DNA of 64,000 bases, taken from positions 22,661,432-22,725,431 of the forward strand of contig CM039509.1 of assembly GCA_022432975.1 (NCBI GenBank). Reading direction: 5' to 3'. Below the pieces are notes generated by a model. That model made no database searches. It worked only from the letters and a program-made list of their open reading frames with translations, and was not told the DNA's origin. The DNA comes from Begonia masoniana (taxonomy: Eukaryota; Streptophyta; Magnoliopsida; Cucurbitales; Begoniaceae). Shown in pieces: positions 48,301-59,031 of the stretch (positions are counted from its first letter, which is position 1; every line of letters begins with the position of its first letter). The translations under genes were made by a program, and so were the position numbers.

Positions 48301-51300
48301 GTATTGGCCGAAAGGCGTATTGTATTGGCCGAAAGGCGTATTGTATTGGCCGAAAGGCGTATTGTATTGGCCGAAAGGCGTATTGTATTGGCCGAAAGGC
48401 GTATTGTATTGGCCGAAAGGCGTATTGTATTGGCCGAAAGGCGTATTGTATTGGCCGAAAGGCGTATTGTATTGGCCGAAAGGCGTATTGTATTGGCCGA
48501 AAGGCGTATTGTATTGGCCGAAAGGCGTATTGTATTGGCCGAAAGGCGTATTGTATTGGCCGAAAGGCGTATTGTATTGGCCGAAAGGCGTATTGTATTG
48601 GCCGAAAGGCGTATTGTATTGGCCGAAAGGCGTATTGTATTGGCCGAAAGGCGTATTGTATTGGCCGAAAGGCGTATTGTATTGGCCGAAAGGCGTATTG
48701 TATTGGCCGAAAGGCGTATTGTATTGGCCGAAAGGCGTATTGTATTGGCCGAAAGGCGTATTGTATTGGCCGAAAGGCGTATTGTATTGGCCGAAAGGCG
48801 TATTGTATTGGCCGAAAGGCGTATTGTATTGGCCGAAAGGCGTATTGTATTGGCCGAAAGGCGTATTGTATTGGCCGAAAGGCGTATTGTATTGGCCGAA
48901 AGGCGTATTGTATTGGCCGAAAGGCGTATTGTATTGGCCGAAAGGCGTATTGTATTGGCCGAAAGGCGTATTGTATTGGCCGAAAGGCGTATTGTATTGG
49001 CCGAAAGGCGTATTGTATTGGCCGAAAGGCGTATTGTATTGGCCGAAAGGCGTATTGTATTGGCCGAAAGGCGTATTGTATTGGCCGAAAGGCGTATTGT
49101 ATTGGCCGAAAGGCGTATTGTATTGGCCGAAAGGCGTATTGTATTGGCCGAAAGGCGTATTGTATTGGCCGAAAGGCGTATTGTATTGGCCGAAAGGCGT
49201 ATTGTATTGGCCGAAAGGCGTATTGTATTGGCCGAAAGGCGTATTGTATTGGCCGAAAGGCGTATTGTATTGGCCGAAAGGCGTATTGTATTGGCCGAAA
49301 GGCGTATTGTATTGGCCGAAAGGCGTATTGTATTGGCCGAAAGGCGTATTGTATTGGCCGAAAGGCGTATTGTATTGGCCGAAAGGCGTATTGTATTGGC
49401 CGAAAGGCGTATTGTATTGGCCGAAAGGCGTATTGTATTGGCCGAAAGGCGTATTGTATTGGCCGAAAGGCGTATTGTATTGGCCGAAAGGCGTATTGTA
49501 TTGGCCGAAAGGCGTATTGTATTGGCCGAAAGGCGTATTGTATTGGCCGAAAGGCGTATTGTATTGGCCGAAAGGCGTATTGTATTGGCCGAAAGGCGTA
49601 TTGTATTGGCCGAAAGGCGTATTGTATTGGCCGAAAGGCGTATTGTATTGGCCGAAAGGCGTATTGTATTGGCCGAAAGGCGTATTGTATTGGCCGAAAG
49701 GCGTATTGTATTGGCCGAAAGGCGTATTGTATTGGCCGAAAGGCGTATTGTATTGGCCGAAAGGCGTATTGTATTGGCCGAAAGGCGTATTGTATTGGCC
49801 GAAAGGCGTATTGTATTGGCCGAAAGGCGTATTGTATTGGCCGAAAGGCGTATTGTATTGGCCGAAAGGCGTATTGTATTGGCCGAAAGGCGTATTGTAT
49901 TGGCCGAAAGGCGTATTGTATTGGCCGAAAGGCGTATTGTATTGGCCGAAAGGCGTATTGTATTGGCCGAAAGGCGTATTGTATTGGCCGAAAGGCGTAT
50001 TGTATTGGCCGAAAGGCGTATTGTATTGGCCGAAAGGCGTATTGTATTGGCCGAAAGGCGTATTGTATTGGCCGAAAGGCGTATTGTATTGGCCGAAAGG
50101 CGTATTGTATTGGCCGAAAGGCGTATTGTATTGGCCGAAAGGCGTATTGTATTGGCCGAAAGGCGTATTGTATTGGCCGAAAGGCGTATTGTATTGGCCG
50201 AAAGGCGTATTGTATTGGCCGAAAGGCGTATTGTATTGGCCGAAAGGCGTATTGTATTGGCCGAAAGGCGTATTGTATTGGCCGAAAGGCGTATTGTATT
50301 GGCCGAAAGGCGTATTGTATTGGCCGAAAGGCGTATTGTATTGGCCGAAAGGCGTATTGTATTGGCCGAAAGGCGTATTGTATTGGCCGAAAGGCGTATT
50401 GTATTGGCCGAAAGGCGTATTGTATTGGCCGAAAGGCGTATTGTATTGGCCGAAAGGCGTATTGTATTGGCCGAAAGGCGTATTGTATTGGCCGAAAGGC
50501 GTATTGTATTGGCCGAAAGGCGTATTGTATTGGCCGAAAGGCGTATTGTATTGGCCGAAAGGCGTATTGTATTGGCCGAAAGGCGTATTGTATTGGCCGA
50601 AAGGCGTATTGTATTGGCCGAAAGGCGTATTGTATTGGCCGAAAGGCGTATTGTATTGGCCGAAAGGCGTATTGTATTGGCCGAAAGGCGTATTGTATTG
50701 GCCGAAAGGCGTATTGTATTGGCCGAAAGGCGTATTGTATTGGCCGAAAGGCGTATTGTATTGGCCGAAAGGCGTATTGTATTGGCCGAAAGGCGTATTG
50801 TATTGGCCGAAAGGCGTATTGTATTGGCCGAAAGGCGTATTGTATTGGCCGAAAGGCGTATTGTATTGGCCGAAAGGCGTATTGTATTGGCCGAAAGGCG
50901 TATTGTATTGGCCGAAAGGCGTATTGTATTGGCCGAAAGGCGTATTGTATTGGCCGAAAGGCGTATTGTATTGGCCGAAAGGCGTATTGTATTGGCCGAA
51001 AGGCGTATTGTATTGGCCGAAAGGCGTATTGTATTGGCCGAAAGGCGTATTGTATTGGCCGAAAGGCGTATTGTATTGGCCGAAAGGCGTATTGTATTGG
51101 CCGAAAGGCGTATTGTATTGGCCGAAAGGCGTATTGTATTGGCCGAAAGGCGTATTGTATTGGCCGAAAGGCGTATTGTATTGGCCGAAAGGCGTATTGT
51201 ATTGGCCGAAAGGCGTATTGTATTGGCCGAAAGGCGTATTGTATTGGCCGAAAGGCGTATTGTATTGGCCGAAAGGCGTATTGTATTGGCCGAAAGGCGT

Positions 51301-53284
51301 ATTGTATTGGCCGAAAGGCGTATTGTATTGGCCGAAAGGCGTATTGTATTGGCCGAAAGGCGTATTGTATTGGCCGAAAGGCGTATTGTATTGGCCGAAA
51401 GGCGTATTGTATTGGCCGAAAGGCGTATTGTATTGGCCGAAAGGCGTATTGTATTGGCCGAAAGGCGTATTGTATTGGCCGAAAGGCGTATTGTATTGGC
51501 CGAAAGGCGTATTGTATTGGCCGAAAGGCGTATTGTATTGGCCGAAAGGCGTATTGTATTGGCCGAAAGGCGTATTGTATTGGCCGAAAGGCGTATTGTA
51601 TTGGCCGAAAGGCGTATTGTATTGGCCGAAAGGCGTATTGTATTGGCCGAAAGGCGTATTGTATTGGCCGAAAGGCGTATTGTATTGGCCGAAAGGCGTA
51701 TTGTATTGGCCGAAAGGCGTATTGTATTGGCCGAAAGGCGTATTGTATTGGCCGAAAGGCGTATTGTATTGGCCGAAAGGCGTATTGTATTGGCCGAAAG
51801 GCGTATTGTATTGGCCGAAAGGCGTATTGTATTGGCCGAAAGGCGTATTGTATTGGCCGAAAGGCGTATTGTATTGGCCGAAAGGCGTATTGTATTGGCC
51901 GAAAGGCGTATTGTATTGGCCGAAAGGCGTATTGTATTGGCCGAAAGGCGTAAGTTGAAGCATAGTATTGGCCGAAAGGCATATAGTATTGGCCGAAAGG
52001 CGTATTGTATTAGCCGAAGGCGTATTGTATTGGCCGAAAGGCGTATGTATTGGCCGAGGCGTATTGAGCATAGTATGGGCCGAAAGGCGTATTGTATTGG
52101 CCGAAAGGCGTATTGTATTGGCCTAAAGGCGTATTGTTATGGGCCCGAAAGGCGTATTGAGCATTGCATAGTAGATAAAATAAAGCATGGTTTTCGAACT
52201 CATACGCACAGCATGCAAAGCATTACTAGAGCTTACTGAGAGTTTCATCTCATAGTGTATTGTATGGTGTAGGTGACCTTGATATCGAGGAACCAGGTGA
52301 GGATGGGATTCCTCCTCCTGAGGCATGATACGGTTGACGGAGGATGGCCGTGGTGGCGTGCTGCGCAGTCGAGGCTTAACCGACCAGTGGGAAGTATGTA
52401 TAGAGTTTTGAGGGTTTAGGGATATTTTGGGCTGATAGATTTATAAACATTATAGGATGTTTAAATAATGACATTTGTTTTGACATTCTGGAACTGTTTG
52501 GTTTTAATTGTATTTAACGTTATGTAGAAATGTTTTGACACGTTATAGGATGTTACGGATAGTCTCGGTTTTTAGATATATCCACGCAGTTGGATTTCGC
52601 AAAGTCCGCTGAGAGTGGGTTGAATTTAGAAAGTTTTGATTGAGTTTAATTTCTAATTTGATTGGTGTATTGGTGATAAAAGGCATTAGATATATGAAGT
52701 TCACTCTCTGGAATTCAATTTCCAGGGAGTATTGGTTGAAAATTTATAAGTGTTCTGCTCTCTGGAATCGAATTCCAGAGAGCAATTGTGAAGGAAAAAC
52801 TGAGGGCGATCAAAGAAGGCATAGGATCGCTGCAAGGAGTGCAGAGATCGATCGCTGGCAGCTGAATGGCTGCCAGCGATCAAGCGCTGGCAACAAGGGA
52901 GCTGCCAGCGACTGATCGCTGGCAGCATGGGAGCTGCCAGCGACTGATCGCTGGCAACATTGAGCTGCCAGCGACTGGTCGCTGGCAGTATGCCAGCGCC
53001 CGATCGCTGGCAGCATGGAGCTGCCAGCGACTGGTCGCTAGCAGTATGCCAGCGCCCGATCGCTGGGCAGACATGCTGCGCAGCGATCGGGCGCTGAGAC
53101 TGGTCGCTGGTCAGCGACCAGTCGCTGCTTCTTCTCCCTGGCCGAATTACATTATTGCCCTCCCAATGTTTTATTTTGTTTTATTTAACTTAATTGATTT
53201 AGTTTCCGCATAGTGTGTGAATAAAAATGAAAAATTTGTACGGTAATTAAGGGTAAATATGGGTACAGTATTAGGGTCGTTACA
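39317..53284 (+). mobile_element. Solo LTR N, expanded to 14 kb by an internal satellite
   Basis: A single LTR (TGTAATATCCGG to GGGTCGTTACA) flanked by AGACA (39312-39316, 53285-53289), inserted in pol of G. There is no primer site, gag, pol or second LTR inside. The first 1,004 bp and last 1.1 kb align in order with other large LTRs of this group: the TCCG/TTCGTTA start region, CTAG|GTAAGT, TTAG|GTAAAC, GAGAG|GTAA, then GGTGTAGGTGACC, the CTCTCTGG palindromes, GATCG dyads and LTR end. Everything else is the 21-bp array. Confidence 0.93.
40321..52168. repeat. Giant 21-bp tandem array inside LTR N (about 11.8 kb)
   Basis: The unit is GGCCGAAAGGCG followed by TATTGTATT. From 40321 to 51951 the length corresponds to about 554 units. 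By eye I see no point change from about 42500 to 51951 (some 450 units). A variant block at 42164-42480 holds four 28-bp units with extra GAGCATA-type bases (42164, 42233, 42345, 42436) and two 20-bp units (near 42204 and 42476). The last 200 bp (51952-52168) is degenerate. Each unit contains GCC-GAAA-GGC, able to form a small hairpin. All six frames are free of stops over long distances because 21 is a multiple of three; the resulting 3,000-residue frames on both strands are not evidence of protein. Confidence 0.99.
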
Positions 53285-54614
53285 AGACAAGTTTGTCGTC
53301 GTCTTCATTGATGACATCTTGATCTATTGAAAGACAAAGGAAGAGCACAAGGAGCATTTGCGAATTGTTCTTAGGATTTTATGTCAGCACCAATTGTATC
53401 CGAAGTTCTCCAAGTACGAGTTTTGGCTGGACCGAATAAACTTTCTCGGCCATATTATATCTCAGGAGGGAATCTCAGTGGATCCGACTAAGATTGAAGT
53501 TGTCAGGGATAGGCTGCAGCCTAAAAACATGCGAGAGGTACGTGGATTTCTCGGATTGGCTCGATATTACAGGAAGTTCATAGAAGGATTTTCAAAGATA
53601 GCAGTCCCTCTATCCCGATTGACGAGGAAGAACGAAAAATTTGCATGGTCTGCTGCATGTGAAAAGAGCTTCAATGAGTTGAAACAGAAGCTGACTACAG
53701 CACCAGTGTTAACATTGCCAGTAGAAGGCGATAAGTTCAGTATTTACTGCGACGCCTCAAAGATTGGACTGGAGTGTGTATTGATGTAGGAGGGCAAGGT
53801 CATTGCTTATGCTTCTCGGCAGTTGAAGCCATATGAGCAAAATTATCCGACGCACGATCTTAAGCTTGCTGCGGTTGTCTTTGCTTTAAAAATCTGGAGA
53901 CACTATCTGTATGGGCAGCAGTGTGAGGTGTTCTCAGATCACAGGAGCTTAAAATATTTGTTTACGCAGAAAGAACTTAATATGCTACAGCAAAGGTGGT
54001 TGGAGTTCGTTAAAGATTATGATTTTGAAATTAAATATCACCCAGGGAAGGCAAATAAAGTTGCAGACGCCTTGAGTAGGATGCCTTCTACTAATCAGTC
54101 TTCGCTTGCATCGATGTCGGTAATGCTAAGGTCTGAGATCGAGAGGTTTGATGTGGAGATTGTGGCCGAGTTGTCCACTATGCTCACGAACATTTCTCTG
54201 AGGCCGACAATAATTGACAAACTCCGAGAAGCTCAGAATGAAGATTTGGAGTGTGAGAGATATCGATTGAGCATGACATCTGAGGACCCGTTCGATTTCA
54301 GCTTGTCGGATGATGGCATATTGAGATTCAGACATAGGTGGTACGTGCCTAACAATGAGGAGCTGAAGAGAAAGATCTTAACCGAGGCGCACTCCTCGGC
54401 ATACTCAGTGCATCCGGGGAGCACAAAAATGTACAGAGACCTGAGACAACATTTCTGGTGGCCGAACATGAAGAGAGAGATTTCAAGGTATGTGGAAACC
54501 TGCCTGGTTTGTCAACAGGTTAAGGCAGAACACCAGCCGGAACCTTATAGCCACTGCCGATTCCGGAGTGGAAATGGGACCAAATCTCTATGGATTTCAT
54601 TGTCGGACTCCCGA
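53285..54614 (+). pseudogene. Pol of element G, fragment 2: RT palm to integrase zinc site
   Basis: Starts at the RT catalytic segment ([11 protein letters not shown]) with an in-frame TGA at 53328-53330, continues through connection and RNase H ([19 protein letters not shown]) with a TAG at 53787-53789, and on to the integrase HHCC site ([11 protein letters not shown]...CLVCQQ). It goes out of frame near 54530. About 110 codons of RT between fragment 1 and here are missing; the loss predates insertion N because N's target duplication spans the deletion junction. Solo LTR S cuts it at 54615. Confidence 0.92.
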
Positions 54615-57137
54615 TGTAACACCCAGCTTTACGGGATATTAATATTTTAATATAAATGATATTTTTGTGAATATGTCAAATCAAGTCCGTTTTATAAAAA
54701 GAAAGCGTTATTAGAATCCTAATTATTAATATGGATTTTAGAAAAATTATGGGAATTTTCGGAGTTGTGATGTTAAATTATGATAATTATGTTTCTCGTA
54801 ATATAAAAGACGTTTTAGTAAAAATAGTAAACGAGGTCCGATTTGCAAACGGACAGTTTTATTAGGACCCTAATAATAAGTTGGAATTATGGGTGAAATA
54901 AGGAAGTTTGGAGAAACCGAATCGTTAGCTAATTAACGAAATAAGGGATGAAATAAATAGAAAATAAGTACTAAGGGCATTATAGTAATTTTACAAACAA
55001 AATTATATTAAAACATGAAATTCTCCTTCTCCTTCACCATTTCCACGCCAGAAGCCTTCTGTGATTTCTCCAGGCGATTCTTTCATCGCCTTCTCACGCC
55101 ATTTTCCATTTTAGCGATCATTCTTCCTCTGATCAACTCTGTTCTTCACGTTTTCTTCCCCAAACTCGATTATAGGTAAGGTTCTATGGTTTTGGAAAGT
55201 TTATTCGTAGTTTTTGGGTTGTTTAACGTTAAGGTTTACGTTTAGGGTTTCGTTAAAAAATGCAATTTAGGATTTGAAATCGATAGGTTTACTGAATTTA
55301 TGAATGTATTGAACGTATGGAGCGTTATTGGACGAAGTTAAGTGATTTAGGACGAATATTAGGGTTTGATGAATTTTCGAGATTGTTGGAAAAACTCGTT
55401 AATGCCGGTTTGAGGTATCGAGCGTAAATTGTTCGATAAAATGCCTCGATTAGTTAAATTAGAATTTTAGGAAACTCCTTTAGTTTAGGATTTCATTAAT
55501 TTGGACGTTAACGGTTCAAACGCGTTGTAATGATAATTATTGTGAATTGCCTTAGGTGAACCACGCTCGTGGACGGAGCTTAAATTTCTACGGACGACAG
55601 GTAAGTCTTCGTGACTTTTTTGGCCGATTTGGCCTACACCATAAGAAATTGTTGATTCGAGGATTTTGGAGATGTTTGATTGTTTTGGGTAATAGGTCGG
55701 GTAGTTAGTTAGTTTAAATTGTGTAATGTTTTAGTTTACTGCTTGTTGTGTTTTGAGGTCGTTTATTGTATTGTTTATTGTATCGCATGTGTTAATGCAT
55801 CATTGTTTTCTAAAGGCATGAAAAGAATTTCTATGCATGTTTTCATGAAAAGGAAAACGAAAAGGAAAACGAAAACGAAAACGAAAAGGAAAACGAAAAG
55901 GTAAACGAAAAGGAAAACGAAAAGGAAAAACGAAAAGGTAAACGAAAAGGAAAACGAAAAGGAAAATGAAAAGGTAAACGAAAGGAAAAACGAAAAGGTA
56001 AACGAAAAGAAAAGCGAAAAGGTAAATGAAAAGGATAAAAAAATGTCACGGTTTTATGAACTACATACGCATTGCATGCATTGTCATTCATGTAGATTTA
56101 CTGAGCCTTTAGCTCACGGACTGTTTTCTATGGTGTAGGTGGTTTTGAAACATGTGAGAAAGATGTTCTTCTGCCTAACGTATGAACCGGTTGGGGAATG
56201 ATGGCCCGTGAGAGTGTGCTGGGCAGTCGACGCGTATTTGACCCGTGGGGAATGATGTAGAGGTATTTTGGGACACTATAGTTAGATCGTAGGAAAAATT
56301 GTATAGTTGAACATATTAGGATGTTTGGTTCTGGTTAGCTGATAGAGTGATTTATAGATGTTTTGGTAAACTGATTTTATAAAACGTTTTGTTAAGGCTT
56401 TTATCTAAGTTTTATGGAACTGCTTGGTTATTTTTAACAGGAGGAAACGTTTAGTTTTTAAACGGATCCACACAGTTCGTTTTCGTGAAATGTATTTCGT
56501 GTTAAATACGTCTTGAGTCAGTTTTGAGTGAGATTACGGAGGAGGTACGAGTAATGGTTAATTATATGTTGAAGCGTATGTTCGGGATGTAGGTATAGTT
56601 GGTGTTATGAAATTGTGAAGAATGTTAGGGTGTATAAGATGTTGAAGTTGAATAGAATAAAAGAAATGAAGTGTATGTTGTATGTAGGGGAAAGGAAAGG
56701 AAAGAAAGAAAGGGAAGAGGGAGGCGAACTCTCTGGAAAAATTTTCCAGGGAGCTTAGCGATCGATCGCCTGGAGTGGTGATCGATCGCCAAATGGTCGC
56801 CACTCTCTGGAAAAAATCCAGAGAGTGTGGCGATCGATCGCCACTGATGTTTTTCCATCAGGCGATCAATCGCCTGTTTTGGGCGATCGATCGCCCCTGA
56901 TTTTCACGGGACAATTGTCCCTTTTGTCCTCGAAAGCTACTGTGTGTTTTCTATTAGCTTAAATGATTTTAATTGTTTTATTTAAATTGTTTTTAAGTTT
57001 TGTTAAATGGTTTAAAACCATAAACTTCCACGATTCCGATTTTAAAAGTTTTATTTCCGCTCGAACGTTAGGTTTAAAGTTTTAAGTATAAAAAAAATAA
57101 TACGGAAAAATAAGGGTACAGTGTTAGGGTCGTTACA
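54615..57137 (+). mobile_element. Solo LTR S in pol of element G
   Basis: 2,523 bp, TGTAACACCCAGC to GGGTCGTTACA, flanked by CCCGA (54610-54614, 57138-57142). No internal region. It has the same internal plan as N and the LTRs of E and F: TATAG|GTAAGG (55174), TTAG|GTGAAC (55554), CAG|GTAAGT (55599), GGCC-GATTT-GGCC (55622-55634), a tandem repeat (55850-56037), GGTGTAGGTGG (56133), CTCTCTGG palindromes (56729-56753, 56803-56825) and GATCGATCGC dyads (56757-56895). Confidence 0.93.
55850..56037. repeat. 12-bp purine-rich tandem repeat in LTR S
   Basis: About 15 imperfect copies of AAAACGAAAAGG. It occupies the same place in the LTR as the 21-bp array of N. Confidence 0.92.
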
Positions 57138-58202
57138 CCCGAGAACGACGAAAGGGCACGACGGCATCTGGGTGATTGTGGACCGTTTGACAAAGATGGC
57201 CCACTTTCTATCAGTGAAGATGACCTATTCCATGGATCAGCTTGCCAAGCTATATGTACAGGAGATTGTCAGATTACACGGAGTGCCTATTTCGATTGTC
57301 TCCGATAGAGATGTCAGGTTTACTTCGAAGTTCTGGAAGAATTTACATAAGGCCATGGGAACTCAGTTGAATTTTAGCACGGCGTTTCATCCTCAGACTG
57401 ACGGACAGACAGAAAAAACGAATCAGATTCTTGAGGATATGCTTAGAGCTTGCGTGCTGGAGTTTCAGGGTTCGTGGAGCCGATATTTGCCCTTGATTGA
57501 GTTCTCTTACAACAACAGCTTCCAAGCTATGATTGGCATGGCTCCGTACGAGGCATTATATGGTCGAAAGTGTAGGTCTCCGCTATACTGGGACGAGGTA
57601 GGCGAAGCTAGTATAATGGACCCAGATATTTTGCATCAAACAGCGGAGAAGATCGTTGTTATTAGACAACGTATCGAGGTAGTACAGAGCCGCCAAAAGA
57701 GCTATGCAGACACTAGATGGAGGAACTTGGAGTTCGATGAGGGTGATGAGGTATATTTAAAGATTTTTCTGTTTAAGGGCGTTATGCGGTTCGGAAGAAG
57801 AGGCAAGTTGAACCCTCGTTATGTGGGGTCTTTTCCTATTTTGAAGAGGATCGGGACTATGGCGTACAGGTTACAGCTTCCGGCATCCATTGAAGGCATT
57901 CACGATGTGTTTCATGTGTCCATGCTCAGAAAATGCGTGCGTGATCCATCACACGTCATAGAAACAAGAGAGATCGAGGTGAAACCAACGCTAACCTACA
58001 TGGAAAAGCCGGTACGAATTCTAGAGTCCTCTATCAAGGTGTTGCGCAATAAGGAGATTCCGCTAGTAAAAGTCCTATGGCGGAATCACGATGTAGAAGA
58101 AGCTACTTGGGAGAGACAGCATGATATGATGTCTAAGTATCCTGAACTGTTTGTATATTCAAATTTTGAGGACAAAATTTTAATTAAGGTGGATGGAATG
58201 TA
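57138..58202 (+). pseudogene. Pol of element G, fragment 3: integrase and chromodomain-like tail
   Basis: Continues the integrase core after solo LTR S ([48 protein letters not shown]-type region) to a chromodomain-like end ([29 protein letters not shown]). It is open to the TAA at 58201-58203. The last codons overlap the polypurine tract (ATTAAGGTGGATGGAA) and the 3' LTR start. Confidence 0.93.
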
Positions 58203-59026
58203 ACACCCAGTTTTACGAGATTTTATAATTCCACTATATAATGGCATTTTTGTAAATATGCCAAATTAAGTCTGTTTGGCGAACGGAAAGTTTTAATGGA
58301 ACCATAGTAACAAATTGGAATTTATGGTGAAATAAGAAAATATAAAGAAAACGGATCGATAGATCAATTAATAAAATAGGTGAACAAACAAATAGAAAAT
58401 CCAAGGGAGGGCAAAATAGTCATTTAACCATTCAAGCTTTTATTAAAAAGCAAATGCCTTCCACGATTTTTCAAATGAAAAATCGTTCTCCAGAGGACTT
58501 AGGCGATTTCTTCCCATCCTGCGTTCTTTTTTCTGACAACCGACGTTTCACTTCGATCATCGGTTTTCTTCGCGCTTTCTTCTTCCATCGCGATTCTAGG
58601 TAAGACTCTAACATTTTGAAAGTTATTGTCCGGGTTCTCTAAAACTGTTAATCTGCTAGAGTTTCTTAGGGTTTCGTTTGAATTTACTGCGTGAAGATAG
58701 AAATTATTGGCTATAGAATTGTGGATGATAATGAGTTGTTTACGATTATGGAGGATAGATAAGTAAAATTAATGAAGTCCGATTGGTTTAGACTCGGTTT
58801 TAATGCCTTGTGTTATGAATTGGTTTAGGTGAACAAAGCTTACGGATATTGCTCGGTGTGCTGAGGAACCGAGGTAAGTTTTCGGGACTTTTTGACCAAT
58901 TTGGCCTACACTATGGATGAGCTTTGTTGATCGAGGATAATTGATGAGTTTGTTGTTTAAGTGTAGGTTAGATGGGTAGTTTAGGAAAATTGTATGTTAG
59001 AACATTTTTAATTAAAGTTCGTTACA
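58199..59026 (+). repeat. 3' LTR of element G
   Basis: 828 bp from TGTAACACCCAG to GTTCGTTACA, colinear with 36544-37372. The hairpin here has decayed to GACC-AATTT-GGCC (58894-58906 region). Confidence 0.92.
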
Positions 59027-59031
59027 TGTTC

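Larger units (their letters stand above)
36544..59026 (+). mobile_element. Element G: decayed gypsy retrotransposon hosting two solo LTRs
   Basis: 22,483 bp between TGTTC duplications (36539-36543, 59027-59031). It has 829- and 828-bp LTRs, a mutated iMet primer site, gag-protease and pol in the plus sense. About 16.5 kb of it is later insertions: N (39317-53284) and S (54615-57137). Without these it is about 6 kb. Several stops, a frameshift and a deletion in reverse transcriptase make it inactive. LTRs differ by a few percent by eye, so G is older than F. Confidence 0.94.

Noticed and set aside
40321..52168. CRISPR-like array of short repeats
   Set aside because: Units are contiguous with no spacers, in plant DNA, inside an LTR. 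It is a satellite.
40232..52239. Proteins of more than 3,000 residues on both strands
   Set aside because: They are read-through of the 21-bp array in every frame, with no start context, domain or composition of a real protein.
55719..56091. Lys/Arg/Thr- or Phe/Ser-rich frames
   Set aside because: Products of the 12-bp repeat in LTR S.
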